A DNA stretch of 64,000 nucleotides from Agarilytica rhodophyticola (GCF_002157225.2 NZ_CP020038.1:868001-932000); one strand, 5' to 3'; counted from the first letter of the stretch, positions 27,125 to 36,878 are shown. The notes: generated by a model from the letters alone, not told the origin. Program-made: numbers and translations.

Positions 27125-27869
27125 TGATCAGCTGCTAAGATATTCACGACATATCTTACTTCCACAAGTTGATATTGCTGGGCAGGAAGCCATTAATGCT
27201 GGCCGCGTTCTCGTTGTTGGTGCTGGTGGCTTAGGCTCTCCTGTGTGTATGTATTTAGCTGCATCGGGCGTGGGTAAGTTAATTGTTAGTGATGATGATG
27301 TAGTGGAGTTGAGCAATTTACAACGGCAAATTATGCACACTCAAGCAGCTGTTGGAATGACAAAGGTAGCATCTGCAAAAACGGCGATGCATGCCCTGAA
27401 CAGCGATGTGCAAGTGGTTGCTCTTGATAAACGACTTAACGAAGATGATCTAGAGACACTGCTCGTCGACGTGGATGTGGTTGTGGATTGCTCCGATAAT
27501 TTAGCGACGCGTCAAAGATTAAACCGTGCCTGTTTGCGAGTATCGTGCCCTTTGGTATTTGGGGCGGCCATTCGCTTTGAAGGTCAACTAAGTGTGTTTG
27601 ATTTCCGCGATGAGAATTCGCCCTGTTATGAATGTATTTTCGAACATGTGGATGATGAACAACTGAGTTGTTCGGAAAACGGTATTTTCTCACCGGTTGT
27701 GGGTATTATTGGTTGTATGCAAGCCCTTGAAGCGCTGAAACTCCTAGCAGGACTGGCAACAGCGACTGGCCGTTTAGGCTTATTTGATGGTTTAAAAAAC
27801 CAGTGGCGCTATATGCAAGTCAGTAAAAATGCGGCATGTAAAATATGCTGTAATAAAAATAATAGTTAG
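27117..27869 (+). CDS. moeB: MoeB/ThiF-type sulfur-carrier adenylyltransferase (E1-like)
   Basis: 250 residues. It activates the C-terminal glycine of a ubiquitin-like sulfur carrier (MoaD, possibly ThiS) with ATP. The motif VLVVGAGGLGSPVCMYLAASGVG, the arginine finger NLQRQI, DCSDNLATR, and two zinc Cys pairs (CYECIFE and CKIC near the C-terminus) are all present. The start is GTG inside the end of prmC; the nearby ATGs are out of frame and close at once. The hemA-prfA-prmC-moeB order is as in Pseudomonas. MoeB fits best; ThiF is possible. Confidence 0.92.
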   Translation: MNDDQLLRYSRHILLPQVDIAGQEAINAGRVLVVGAGGLGSPVCMYLAASGVGKLIVSDDDVVELSNLQRQIMHTQAAVGMTKVASAKTAMHALNSDVQVVALDKRLNEDDLETLLVDVDVVVDCSDNLATRQRLNRACLRVSCPLVFGAAIRFEGQLSVFDFRDENSPCYECIFEHVDDEQLSCSENGIFSPVVGIIGCMQALEALKLLAGLATATGRLGLFDGLKNQWRYMQVSKNAACKICCNKNNS

Positions 27870-27876
27870 CAGGCTT

Positions 27877-28314
27877 TTAGTTATTGTTCGCAATACAATA
27901 AGATGCTTGTTTTGCTTGTGTAGATATAAACCTGCCTGTTTTGCCAATCATTTCATAAAGTGGTGTGCATTCAACAATAGTAAATTGGCTTTTCGCTTGT
28001 CCATTTTCAAATATCCCATCATGTTTTAGTACTAATTGGCAGGTTGTTGATCTAATTGAGCCTGAAATCTTCTCGAAACCATTAAAATAAGCATTCCCAT
28101 CGGTTTTATAATACATACGATATTGAGTTTTACTGGTACCGACAATATCTCCCTCATATCTTTGCTGGACTTTTGCCGTTGTTAACTTGGCTCCACCACT
28201 CATTTCTGAGTCTGCTGATTCTTGCCAGTCCTCAATATGAAATATACCTTTTAATTCTATATTTTTTTCTTCGGTTTGCTGTCTCATCGTTGTGATCTCG
28301 TAATCGTTGTACAT
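27877..28314 (-). CDS. DUF3224 domain protein
   Basis: About 145 residues, cytosolic. The pattern GIFHIEDWQES...MSGGAKLTTAKVQQRYEGDIVG, YRMYYKTDGNAYFNGFEKISG, and FVLKHDG-like QLVLKHDGIFENGQAKSQFT matches the DUF3224 beta-barrel family (allene-oxide-cyclase-like fold), whose function is unknown. The start is uncertain: ATG at 28314 or at 28287 (MRQQTEEK...). It is divergent from the AraC-type regulator, 97 bp apart, a usual arrangement of a regulator and its target. Confidence 0.75.
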   Translation of the reverse strand: MYNDYEITTMRQQTEEKNIELKGIFHIEDWQESADSEMSGGAKLTTAKVQQRYEGDIVGTSKTQYRMYYKTDGNAYFNGFEKISGSIRSTTCQLVLKHDGIFENGQAKSQFTIVECTPLYEMIGKTGRFISTQAKQASYCIANNN

Positions 28315-28411
28315 AGCACTAAAAGTTACTATCTTATGTAATGAAAGTATTGTAAAAAGGCGTCATTCATTGCCTTAGGCGATGGCGGAATAACTTATCG
28401 ATAGTGATGAT

Positions 28412-29209
28412 GTGAAAATAAACACTAGTAAAGTCAAAGGCGTTCTCCACCAAAGTAAAAGCGCACAAAATTATCGCCTACGAAGGTATTTCCCTGATGC
28501 GTTATTAGCAGGTTTCGTCGAGCAGTTTTGGTTTGTTGATTGGCAATTACCTGAAGATCGTCCTCACATACAAAAGAACTTGCCAGACTTAAACTTCCAT
28601 TTGCTCTTCAATGAGGGAAAATTAAGTATTTTAGGGCCAGTGAGTAAGGCTTACTCGTATAAAATGGTAAATAGTGGATCTATTGTTGGTGTTAAATTCG
28701 AATTGGGTGCGTTGACTCCCCTTTTAAATTCTAAGCCCGCAGATTATATCGACCGACAATTAAGAATTGAGGATGTGTTCGGCGGAGATATACCTGAGCT
28801 TATAGAGGGCTTGGTGTCTGCAAACAACGATCAGGAATTAGTACAAGCCCTGCAACGCTATCTAATGCCTTTTACCTCTACACCATTGCCTTCTATGCTA
28901 AGAGCTAGGGAGTTGGTGAACACAATTAAAAATGACATCTATATTGCTAAGGTAGATGCTTTATCTTCTCGTGCAGGTTTATCTGTAAGAGCAATTCAAC
29001 GTTGTTTAAAAGAGCATTTAGGGGTAAGCCCTAAATGGCTTATTAGAAAATATCGCCTTCATCGAGCACTTGAAATGTTAGACGATGAAGGCGCTGATAT
29101 TGCAGATGTAGTTACCTGGCTTGACTATACAGATCAATCTCATTTAATTCGTGATTTCAATGAAATCATAGGAATAACGCCAAAGTCCTATATCGATGGC
29201 AAAAGCTAA
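28412..29209 (+). CDS. AraC-family transcriptional regulator with DUF6597-type N-terminus
   Basis: 265 residues. The N-terminal part (YFPDALLAGFVEQFWFVDW, PDLNFHLLFNEGKL, GSIVGVKFELGALTPLL) matches the small sensory domain found in this AraC subfamily. The C-terminal HTH pair is at about 175-255 (ALSSRAGLSVRAIQRCLKEHLGVSPKWLIRKYRLHRAL and DQSHLIRDFNEIIGITPKSY). The start is GTG. The likely target is the divergent DUF3224 gene; the inducer is unknown. Confidence 0.85.
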   Translation: MKINTSKVKGVLHQSKSAQNYRLRRYFPDALLAGFVEQFWFVDWQLPEDRPHIQKNLPDLNFHLLFNEGKLSILGPVSKAYSYKMVNSGSIVGVKFELGALTPLLNSKPADYIDRQLRIEDVFGGDIPELIEGLVSANNDQELVQALQRYLMPFTSTPLPSMLRARELVNTIKNDIYIAKVDALSSRAGLSVRAIQRCLKEHLGVSPKWLIRKYRLHRALEMLDDEGADIADVVTWLDYTDQSHLIRDFNEIIGITPKSYIDGKS

Positions 29210-29210
29210 A

Positions 29211-29888
29211 TTATAAAAAAATGTTGATGGTTTTGATTGTTGAGCCTCTTATTATCAATGAAGCTTTGTAATAATCCACTGTCTGATAAACTTTTTTAAA
29301 TCTTTTAGCAGTGTCAGCGATAGTTTGTCCTTTTTCTAAATTATTCTAGTTGGCATAATTTTCCAAAATACTATGTAAAATAGTAGTTCCTAATTCCATA
29401 GATTTCTCGTTTATTGATTTTTCTGAAAGTGCGATTACTGCCTTTGTTACTATGTAAGGGCTGCCACCTTTAAATTTGTCACTTAGGCAATATAATGCAT
29501 TCAAACTATGATCACTTTTCCCTGATTTCTGTGATAATAAATCGTCAATAATGATGGGTATCATTTCTTCATGTTTATTAAATAAAGTATGAAGGCCTGC
29601 GTAGGGAGGAGGAATGGAATAACTACCTGTTTCACTTACTTGATATTTTTTTCTAATCTGCAGCAGGGAGTATTGGATAATCTTTTTCTAATTCCTTGCT
29701 ATTTTCTGCTTGTGTACTCAATAATGATTTTTGATTTTCATAGGTACGTGATACAGCCGAAGGGGGATAAGCATCATTGGTCTAGATGGCTTACAGGACT
29801 CAAGCTATGAATACCTTGCTTGTGGCCTTGCAATAGTTGGAGGAAGTAATCTTCGACTAGCGCTACTATCTTGTGTTGATATCGGCAT
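29211..29888 (-). pseudogene. Decayed gene: frameshifted and stop-interrupted remnant
   Basis: On the - strand a protein-like sequence can be followed through several frames. ATG at 29886-29888 gives MPISTQDSSASRRLLPPTIA and stops at 29805. A second frame gives PPSAVSRTYENQKSLLSTQA and ends in YPILPAAD just before a run of seven A. A third frame carries YQVSETGSYSIPPPYAGLHT, then a helical, Leu/Ser-rich stretch ending ILHSILENYAN with TAG at 29346-29348, after which the same frame stays open for another 44 codons (EKGQTIADTAKRFKKVYQTV) to TAA at 29211-29213. Joined, this is about 220 residues with a Ser/Pro/Arg-rich N-terminus and a helical C-terminus. I do not recognise the family. Confidence 0.4.
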
Positions 29889-30159
29889 AATGTCAGTTAT
29901 TAATGATGATATTTATAAACTGAGTTGCCAATAAAATTAAAAGCTTCGACAGATGTGTGTAAGCCTTGATCGTTTGCAGGAAAAACGCTGTGGAAATGAG
30001 ATGAATTTAATAGTGCAGGCCCTAAGTTATTTTATTTGTTAGGTCAGTCTTATTTGATACGCCATTTTAATGACAATTCAGCAATAGTGCTCACGCCATA
30101 AATTAAGTAGCTAATTTTAATGTTTTTATAAAAGTGGTTAAATAATTTGGTGATTTAAT
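29889..30159. other. AT-rich gap upstream of the decayed gene
   Basis: No gene recognised. It lies between the remnant and the terminator of the TonB receptor gene. Confidence 0.4.
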
Positions 30160-30190
30160 AATTTAAAGCCCCGCCTTAATTGGCGAGGCT
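30160..30190 (-). terminator. Intrinsic terminator of the TonB-dependent receptor gene
   Basis: In the - strand RNA, AGCCUCGCC pairs with GGCGGGGCU (nine pairs, one G-U) around a 6-nt loop at 30167-30190, followed by UUUAAAUU. It lies 28 bp after the receptor stop codon. Confidence 0.8.
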
Positions 30191-30217
30191 CTAAATAATA
30201 TTACTAACTTCTGTGGA

Positions 30218-32653
30218 TTAGAATTTTAAAGTGGCTTCAAGTGCAACTGTTGCTGGGCGGCGAACAATGGCGTATTGAGAGCTGGTGTTGAAGTTGCTAG
30301 CTGACAAAGGCAGGTCTGCTGCATATGAAAGTACTTCTTCATCCAGTAAGTTTTTGCCTAGTACACCAACGCTCCATTTTTCACCTTCAAGGCCCACTCT
30401 TAAGCTTAGCAATGTATAAGAGTCAATTTCGCCGATAGGATCTAGGTTCACGTGAACATTGTGACCATCTACCTGTTGTACATCGATAAAGCTTACAAAG
30501 TCGATGCTGTCAGTAATTGGCGTAAAATAATCAAGGCCTAAGTTGACAGTGTATTCCGGTGTATAAACACCTCTTCGGCCTGTGTAATTACACAGTTCGA
30601 AATCACCGTCACCATCAAGGTCTGCAGTACCAACACTGGCATCATTAATTTGCGTGAGGTTACAGTTGCCGTTGGGGAAGTCGGTATATTCAAAGTCTAA
30701 GAAAGAAATACCATATCTACCAGTCAGACCGTCAGTGAGTAACCATCTACCATCTACTTCAATACCTTGAACACGCGTTTCTCCTGCATTACCAACGTTG
30801 AAGCCTGCACCACCGTCAAACTGGCTGATTTGAAGATCTTCGTAGTCAGTCCTGTACAACGATACATTCAATTCACCTCGGCCATCAGCAAGAGATGTCT
30901 TAATGCCAATTTCTGCAGCCACAGCTGTTTCTTCTTCAAACTCGAAGTTACGTGTTGGGTTTTGTTCAGGGCCTGCGGGTGAAGACGAGGCAAAATCACC
31001 TACACTGTTGGATCGGGGGTCAAAACCGCCAGCTTTAAAGCCTGTGGTGAACGAGGCATATAAGAGGGTATCAGGTGTAAAGTCATACTCTACAATAACA
31101 AGCGGTGTGAACGCAGACTCGTCGCGCTCAGCTGAAATATTATGCCCTGAGTTTTGCAGCGGTTGGCCAAAGTTAGCTCCTGGAGTGAAATCCACCGTTG
31201 CAGCCTCACTTTCTAATACAAACGCGCTTAGATAAGTAAAGCCAATAACTGGGTCATTAACCGGTTGGCCATTGATGTCTAAAATATCGAGAACTTTGCT
31301 TGCTTCCTTGTCTTCTTGGGTGTATCTGGCACCAAAGGTTGCACGCAAAGAGTCACTGATATTCCAGGTCACTTGACCAAACACAGCCCATGCCTCCGAC
31401 GATTGCTCGAAGCGTCGGTCTGCACTTGTATTAGCGATTGCGCTCAAGCCAACTCGAGTTAGCAAGTTATCGCCAGAGGTGAAGGAATTGTCGCGAAAAG
31501 TTTGATCGTAGTCTTGGTAGAACAAGCCACCAATCCACTCGAAAGTTTCTCCCAGCGGAGATGTGATACGAATTTCCTGGCTGAACTGATCGTAGTCTTC
31601 AAATAACTCCAGGTTAAGAATTTCTGCAGAAGTGAAGTCACAATCACATAATTCTGTGTAATCAAACGATAGCTTTCCTGTTACGAAAGTTAAGGTGTGA
31701 TCGTTAAATTCATAGCTGGTGGTCAGTGTTATGTTAGTAATTTCGTTGTCACTGAACTCATTGGCATCAGCTTGCCGCTGGTAGTTTAAATTTGAGTCAA
31801 AGACAGGTGCACTAAGAAGCCCAAGAGTCTGAGCGAAAGTTGCACCGCCAGCGGTTTGAGGCACGTCGCTGATCACTTCAATTGGACGGCCCTTCGTTTC
31901 AAATTCATTTTTTTCTGCTTTCAATGTGAAAGCAAGAGTATCCGTTGGTGTCCAGTCAAGTGTAATACGTGCGGCTTGTTCTTCGGTATCTGCCTCATCC
32001 ACTTCTTTGAAGGTATTGAAAAAGTAACCATCTTCTTCATAGGTTCGCACTGCGACCCGTGCGCGAAGGTTTTCAGTAAGAGGTCCAGATATAACGGCGT
32101 TGACTTCGTCTTGATTGTGTTCGAATTCATGAGAGACGCTGACTTTGCCTTCAAACTCATCTGTCGGTTTTGCGGTTGCAAGGTTGAGTGCACCTGCAAT
32201 ACTGTTTTTACCAAATAAAATACTTTGAGGGCCACGTAGAAGCTCGACTCGTTCCATATCCATCATTGGTGTACGAAACAATTGTGCTCGGCCATAGTAG
32301 ATACCGTCAATATACATACCCACAGATTGTTCGAAGCCTTGGCTGTTATCTGAGCCTATACCTCGGATACGCACCTGTGTGCTGATACCTGATTCGGTAA
32401 AGTGAATATTTGGTAAGTAAGAAGTTAAATCATCTAGGTTTTCTATCCCGGCATCGGCGAGTTTGTCACCGGTGACAGCTGCAACTGAGATTGGCACATC
32501 CTGTAAGCTTTGCGCTCGTTTTTGAGATGTAACGATAATTTCTTCAAGCCTGCCATCAGGGCTTTGTGCGTTTGCCTGCATGAATGCTTGAGAGCTTAGG
32601 ATGCCAACGGCAATTGCGAGTTTTTTGGGTATTAGTGGCGTTTTACTGAGCAT
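30218..32653 (-). CDS. TonB-dependent outer-membrane receptor
   Basis: 811 residues. Signal peptide 1-29 (ends ANAQS). A TonB-box-like EEIIVTSQKR (about 36-45) leads into the plug domain (SLQDVPISVAAVTGDKLADA, LPNIHFTESG, VELLRGPQSILFGKNSIAGAL). The rest is a 22-strand-type beta barrel with typical ITSPLGETFEWIGGLFYQDYD and closing VALEATLKF, with the terminal Phe used for outer-membrane assembly. The sequence type is common among marine gammaproteobacteria and is often annotated as a generic siderophore/sugar/aromatic receptor; the substrate cannot be assigned. It stands alone with its own terminator and no adjacent regulator or transporter. Confidence 0.93.
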   Translation of the reverse strand: MLSKTPLIPKKLAIAVGILSSQAFMQANAQSPDGRLEEIIVTSQKRAQSLQDVPISVAAVTGDKLADAGIENLDDLTSYLPNIHFTESGISTQVRIRGIGSDNSQGFEQSVGMYIDGIYYGRAQLFRTPMMDMERVELLRGPQSILFGKNSIAGALNLATAKPTDEFEGKVSVSHEFEHNQDEVNAVISGPLTENLRARVAVRTYEEDGYFFNTFKEVDEADTEEQAARITLDWTPTDTLAFTLKAEKNEFETKGRPIEVISDVPQTAGGATFAQTLGLLSAPVFDSNLNYQRQADANEFSDNEITNITLTTSYEFNDHTLTFVTGKLSFDYTELCDCDFTSAEILNLELFEDYDQFSQEIRITSPLGETFEWIGGLFYQDYDQTFRDNSFTSGDNLLTRVGLSAIANTSADRRFEQSSEAWAVFGQVTWNISDSLRATFGARYTQEDKEASKVLDILDINGQPVNDPVIGFTYLSAFVLESEAATVDFTPGANFGQPLQNSGHNISAERDESAFTPLVIVEYDFTPDTLLYASFTTGFKAGGFDPRSNSVGDFASSSPAGPEQNPTRNFEFEEETAVAAEIGIKTSLADGRGELNVSLYRTDYEDLQISQFDGGAGFNVGNAGETRVQGIEVDGRWLLTDGLTGRYGISFLDFEYTDFPNGNCNLTQINDASVGTADLDGDGDFELCNYTGRRGVYTPEYTVNLGLDYFTPITDSIDFVSFIDVQQVDGHNVHVNLDPIGEIDSYTLLSLRVGLEGEKWSVGVLGKNLLDEEVLSYAADLPLSASNFNTSSQYAIVRRPATVALEATLKF

Positions 32654-32941
32654 CTATTTCTCCCGATTATTGTTGTATTAAGTGCTCTATTCCTATTCAA
32701 ACCTAGCGTTAACTCCATCTAGGTAATCCGACGTAAACAATGGCCGGAACAAATATTAGCTCATTAACTATCTTCAGTTGAGTAATCAATGATTATAGGC
32801 ATCGAGAGCCGCTATTTTAGGAGTATATTTGAGCTTAAGCTAGCTCGAATGGGCATAATAGCGCGCTTATCCACAAACTTGAAACACTTGTTTGAATTTT
32901 TTTTGTTCTAATGTTGTTTTTGGCGAAAAAACGTACGCATG

Positions 32942-33946
32942 TTACTTATAGTAAGATCTATACCAATCCACAAATTTAGCGACCCCTTCTGCGATCCTTA
33001 CTTTGGGTGCAAAACCGATATCTTCTTCTAGAGCAGATATGTCTGCGCAGGTAGAAGGCATATCTCCAGCTTGCAGCGGCATCATATTTTTTTTCGCTTT
33101 TTTACCAACGCAGTGTTCAATGGCTTTAATAAAGTCCATTAATTTCACTGGCATGTTGTTGCCAATATTATAGACGCGATGGGGTACCTTTCTCGGTTCC
33201 AAAGACGAAATACCTCTTTTATTATCTTGCTCTGTTACAGGTATTTTGTCATTGATCCTGATCACTCCTTCGACAATATCATCAATGTAAGTGAAATCTC
33301 GGTACATTTCCCCATTGTTGTATATATCAATGGGTGAGCCATCAATAATACCTTTAGTAAATTTGAACATCGCCATGTCTGGTCTTCCCCAGGGGCCGTA
33401 AACGGTAAAAAATCGTAACCCCGTCATTGGAATACCGAATAAATGGCTGTAGGTGTGAGCCATCAATTCGTTGGACTTTTTACTCGCAGCGTAAAGGGAA
33501 ATGGGGGTGTCGACGTTATCAGACTCACAAAATGGTTGTTTAAGATTGCCGCCATAAACCGAGCTTGATGAGGCATAAGTTAGATGCGCGATGTTATTGT
33601 GTCGACAACCTTCGAGAATATTGAGAAAGCCTGAGATATTTGAATCAATATAGGCGTGGGGATTCTCTATGGAATAGCGTACACCGGCTTGTGCGGCGAG
33701 GTGTATGACCCGCTCAAAACTGTTGTCGCTGAATAATTTCTCCATTGCTGAACGATCGGCGACATCCATATGATAAAACTGAAAATTGTCGAAAGATTGT
33801 AATTGCCCGAGGCGATCCTTCTTTAGCGCAACGCTGTAATAATCGTTGAGATTATCGATGCCGACTATCTTGTCACCACGAGCGAGAAGATTGTGACAGA
33901 GGTGGTAGCCTATGAATCCTGCTGCACCACTAACTAATATTTTCAT
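32942..33946 (-). CDS. NAD-dependent UDP-sugar epimerase (UDP-glucuronate 4-epimerase type)
   Basis: 334 residues from the ATG at 33946; a GTG at 33955 is possible but adds only three residues. SDR fold: GAAGFIGYHLCHNLL (NAD binding), HLAAQAGVRYSIENP, active-site SSSVYGG and YAASKKSNELMAH (Tyr-x-x-x-Lys), TGLRFFTVYGPWGRPDMAMF. This set is typical of the UDP-glucuronate 4-epimerases (WbpP/Cap1J/GalE-like) that make UDP-galacturonate for capsule or LPS. It is a single gene here, outside any polysaccharide cluster. Confidence 0.9.
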   Translation of the reverse strand: MKILVSGAAGFIGYHLCHNLLARGDKIVGIDNLNDYYSVALKKDRLGQLQSFDNFQFYHMDVADRSAMEKLFSDNSFERVIHLAAQAGVRYSIENPHAYIDSNISGFLNILEGCRHNNIAHLTYASSSSVYGGNLKQPFCESDNVDTPISLYAASKKSNELMAHTYSHLFGIPMTGLRFFTVYGPWGRPDMAMFKFTKGIIDGSPIDIYNNGEMYRDFTYIDDIVEGVIRINDKIPVTEQDNKRGISSLEPRKVPHRVYNIGNNMPVKLMDFIKAIEHCVGKKAKKNMMPLQAGDMPSTCADISALEEDIGFAPKVRIAEGVAKFVDWYRSYYK

Positions 33947-34244
33947 AAACCCCACATCTCACTTCTGGAATCACATTACGAGAGCGCGAATTTTAGAGCA
34001 AAAGTAAGTATTTTGATAACGTAAGTAATGTTTATCGCTCTATAGCTCTCCTAGATGACAATTTTTATTCAATACTATTACCTTCTGATGACCAAGATTG
34101 TTCAATTTATATGTTTTTGTGTTTAAATAGGCGGCTGGTATAGGGATGCGCTTTGAATTATGTGTACTGAGGTAAGTTTTAATTTGTATAAACGAGCTTC
34201 ATCTAACGAATTTTTGGCGTTTATCTTAGTGTTTTAAACTTCTT

Positions 34245-35438
34245 GTGGCTTTTCTATTTGTGAGTAATAAAAACTCTTCTAATTTGAGATTCAGTGAACT
34301 GAGCCTGTCTCCCAAGATTATGCGTGCCTTGGATGAAATGAACTTTGAGTTCTGTTCTCCTATTCAAGCAAAATCTCTTCCTTACAGTCTGAGCTCTCAT
34401 GACGTTGTCGGTAAAGCTCAAACCGGCACGGGTAAAACCGCTGCGTTTTTGATTGCCGTGTTTGAGGACTTGTTGAAAGAACGAGCAAACGATGTGCGCT
34501 ATGCGGGTGAGGCGAGAGCTTTGATTATTGCTCCGACAAGGGAGTTGGTCGTTCAAATTGCTAAAGACGCTCAGCAAATCGGTAAGTATACGGATTTAAA
34601 AATTCATACCTTGGTAGGTGGCATGGATTATGGCCGTCAATTAAACAAGCTACACTCGAGCTTAGTGGATATTTTAGTTGCCACACCTGGGCGCTTGTTG
34701 GATTTTTGTGAGAAGCGAGAAGTTTATCTAGATCAGCTAGAGGTTTTAGTGGTCGATGAAGCTGATCGAATGTTGGACATGGGCTTTATTCCTCAAATTA
34801 AGCGCATTATTCGTTTAGCGCCGAAGAATACTCATCGTCAGACCCTTTTATTTTCAGCAACTTTCCCAGAAGATGTGCTGCGCCTTTCAGAGCAGTGGAC
34901 CCATGAGCCTATAAGAGTAGAGATCGAACCAGAGTCTATTGCCACTGATACGGTAGACCAGAAGGTATACTTGGTGTCTACGGATGAAAAGCTGACCTTA
35001 CTTACCAACTTATTTCGTGATCCTGATGTGGGTAATTTGATTGTTTTTGCCAATCGACGCGATCAGTGTAAAAGATTACACGATCAACTTTCCAGACGTA
35101 ATCTAAAAGTCGGTTTGTTGACAGGAGATATCCCTCAAAGTAAGCGTATTCGCACCTTAGATGATTTTAAGAAGGGTAAACTGGATGCACTGGTGGCAAC
35201 CGATGTTGCTGGGCGCGGTATTCATATTAACGATGTTACCCATGTTGTTAACTACACCTTGCCAGAAGAACCGGAAGATTACGTTCATCGAATCGGTCGC
35301 ACCGGTCGTGCTGGTGCCAGTGGTGTTTCCATCAGCTTTGCATGCGAAGAAGATGCCTTCCATCTACCGGCTATAGAGGAACTCTTAGGTCGTAAAATCA
35401 ACTGTGAGCAGCCCCCTTCTCATTTACTGAAAAAGTAG
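34245..35438 (+). CDS. DEAD-box RNA helicase (RhlB/RhlE-like)
   Basis: Motifs in order: Q motif (FEFCSPIQAKSLP), I (GKAQTGTGKTAAF), Ia (APTRELVVQI), GG (LVGGMDYGRQL), II (VVDEADRML), III (LLFSATFPE), IV-VI (IVFANRRDQ, VATDVAGRGIHINDVTHVVNY, HRIGRTGRAG). It lacks a long basic tail, and the N-terminal FSELSLSPKIMRALDEMNFEF resembles RhlB. The start is unclear: no ATG precedes the Q motif, so GTG at 34245 or GTG at 34260 (MSNKNSSNLRFSEL, closer to RhlB) must be used; neither has a good ribosome site. The probable role is RNA remodelling in decay or ribosome assembly. Confidence 0.93.
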   Translation: MAFLFVSNKNSSNLRFSELSLSPKIMRALDEMNFEFCSPIQAKSLPYSLSSHDVVGKAQTGTGKTAAFLIAVFEDLLKERANDVRYAGEARALIIAPTRELVVQIAKDAQQIGKYTDLKIHTLVGGMDYGRQLNKLHSSLVDILVATPGRLLDFCEKREVYLDQLEVLVVDEADRMLDMGFIPQIKRIIRLAPKNTHRQTLLFSATFPEDVLRLSEQWTHEPIRVEIEPESIATDTVDQKVYLVSTDEKLTLLTNLFRDPDVGNLIVFANRRDQCKRLHDQLSRRNLKVGLLTGDIPQSKRIRTLDDFKKGKLDALVATDVAGRGIHINDVTHVVNYTLPEEPEDYVHRIGRTGRAGASGVSISFACEEDAFHLPAIEELLGRKINCEQPPSHLLKK

Positions 35439-35602
35439 TCCCTCCTTTCATATTGTCTACACTGTTATAGGGCGTTTATCTTTTGAAGATATAAACGCTC
35501 ATATATGCCTCCATAGAATCTTTCCTTGTTGTCTTCTTGCACTATAAAGAAGGGTTTGAAGCTGGGCTTTTGTTTATTTCGATGTCATAGAGATAAGGCG
35601 AT

Positions 35603-36856
35603 ATGAAAAAAATTCTGGTTGTGGAAGATAGTTCGATTGTCATGAAAGTGTTGAAGCATGTGCTCTCAAACTCAGATATCTTTCAACCGGTATATGCCAC
35701 AAGCTTTGCGGAAGCAAAAAGTCTTGTAGAGGGTAAAGCAGAAGAGTTTTTTGCAGGTCTTATAGATTTGAATTTACCCGATGCACCCAATGGTGAGGTA
35801 GTGGATTACACCCTAAAAAATGGTATTCCAACCATTGTCTTGACGGGAAGCTTTGATGAAGATCGACGGGCAGGTTTACTGGCCAAAGGTATTGTTGACT
35901 ATGTTACTAAGGAAGGTCGCTTTTCTTACGAATATGCTCTTAGTGTGCTGGAGCGCTTAATTAAAAATCAGGATATCAAAATACTTGTTGTCGATGATTC
36001 AGATACAGCACGGCGTTTCATCGCCACATTATTGAGAATACATCTTTACCAAGTGCTTGAAGCGAGTGATGGTGTTCAGGCGATTAAGCTACTACTGGAT
36101 AATCCCGATGTCAGGCTGCTAATAACGGACTTTAATATGCCGCGTATGGATGGTTGTGAGCTGGTGAAAAATATACGCCATAAATACGAAAAAACAGATT
36201 TGGTCATTATTGGTTTATCGTCTGAAGGTGAGCGATCACTTTCGGCGCGCTTTATTAAGAATGGCGCCAACGACTTTTTGCGTAAGCCTTTCCAACATGA
36301 AGAGTTCTACTGCCGGGTATCTCATAATGTCGAGTTTATTGAGCTAATAGAATCGATAAGAGATATGGTGAATCGCGATGATTTAACCGGCGTTTATAAT
36401 CGTAAATATTTCTATCAACATGGTTTCTCCCTGCTAGAAGATGCCCAACAAAAGTCGGCTCCTACTTCCATCGCCGTTATCGATGTGGATAGTTTTCGGT
36501 TGGTCAACGAGGATTATGGTAATGAAGTAGGCGATGGTGTTCTTAAAGGTATCGCCGATGAGCTGAGTGCTTTGATAGCGCAGGCACACTTTACTCTTGC
36601 ACGCACGGGAAGTAATGAGTTCTCTTTTGTTATGCCTGGCCTTGACGCGGAAAAGGCTCTGTCTTTTACCGAGAAAGTACGCCAGATTTTATGCTCCAGT
36701 GCTATTAACGTAGGTGAATATCAAATACCAGTATCTTGCAGTGCGGGAGTGTCTACAAGTTCATCAGAAGACTTAGATAGCCTAGTCAAAAATGCTAGAG
36801 AGTGTTTACAAAGAGCCAAAGAGGCTGGTGGAGGTTTCGTCTTGGGTGAAGACTAG
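35603..36856 (+). CDS. Response regulator: two receiver domains plus degenerate GGDEF domain
   Basis: 417 residues. REC1 (1-120) has the acceptor Asp55 in LIDLNLPD and REC2 (125-245) has Asp176 in ITDFNMPRMDG. The C-terminal domain (255-417) starts with the usual DDLTGVYNRKYF and has AVIDVDSFRLVNEDYGNEVGDG, but the active-site GGDEF is GSNEF (336-340): the second Gly and the first Asp are both changed, so cyclic-di-GMP synthesis is unlikely and a signalling or binding role is more plausible. No histidine kinase lies nearby. The stop codon lies inside a terminator-like hairpin. Confidence 0.92.
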   Translation: MKKILVVEDSSIVMKVLKHVLSNSDIFQPVYATSFAEAKSLVEGKAEEFFAGLIDLNLPDAPNGEVVDYTLKNGIPTIVLTGSFDEDRRAGLLAKGIVDYVTKEGRFSYEYALSVLERLIKNQDIKILVVDDSDTARRFIATLLRIHLYQVLEASDGVQAIKLLLDNPDVRLLITDFNMPRMDGCELVKNIRHKYEKTDLVIIGLSSEGERSLSARFIKNGANDFLRKPFQHEEFYCRVSHNVEFIELIESIRDMVNRDDLTGVYNRKYFYQHGFSLLEDAQQKSAPTSIAVIDVDSFRLVNEDYGNEVGDGVLKGIADELSALIAQAHFTLARTGSNEFSFVMPGLDAEKALSFTEKVRQILCSSAINVGEYQIPVSCSAGVSTSSSEDLDSLVKNARECLQRAKEAGGGFVLGED

Positions 36857-36878
36857 CGCCTACAAACAGGCCCTAGTC
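36851..36878 (+). terminator. Terminator-like hairpin overlapping the response-regulator stop codon
   Basis: GACTAGCGCCT (36851-36861), 6-nt loop, AGGCCCTAGTC (36868-36878): 10 of 11 pairs. The TAG stop at 36854-36856 is in the left arm. A weak T-rich stretch (GTATTATTGTTGTT) follows. Confidence 0.6.
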
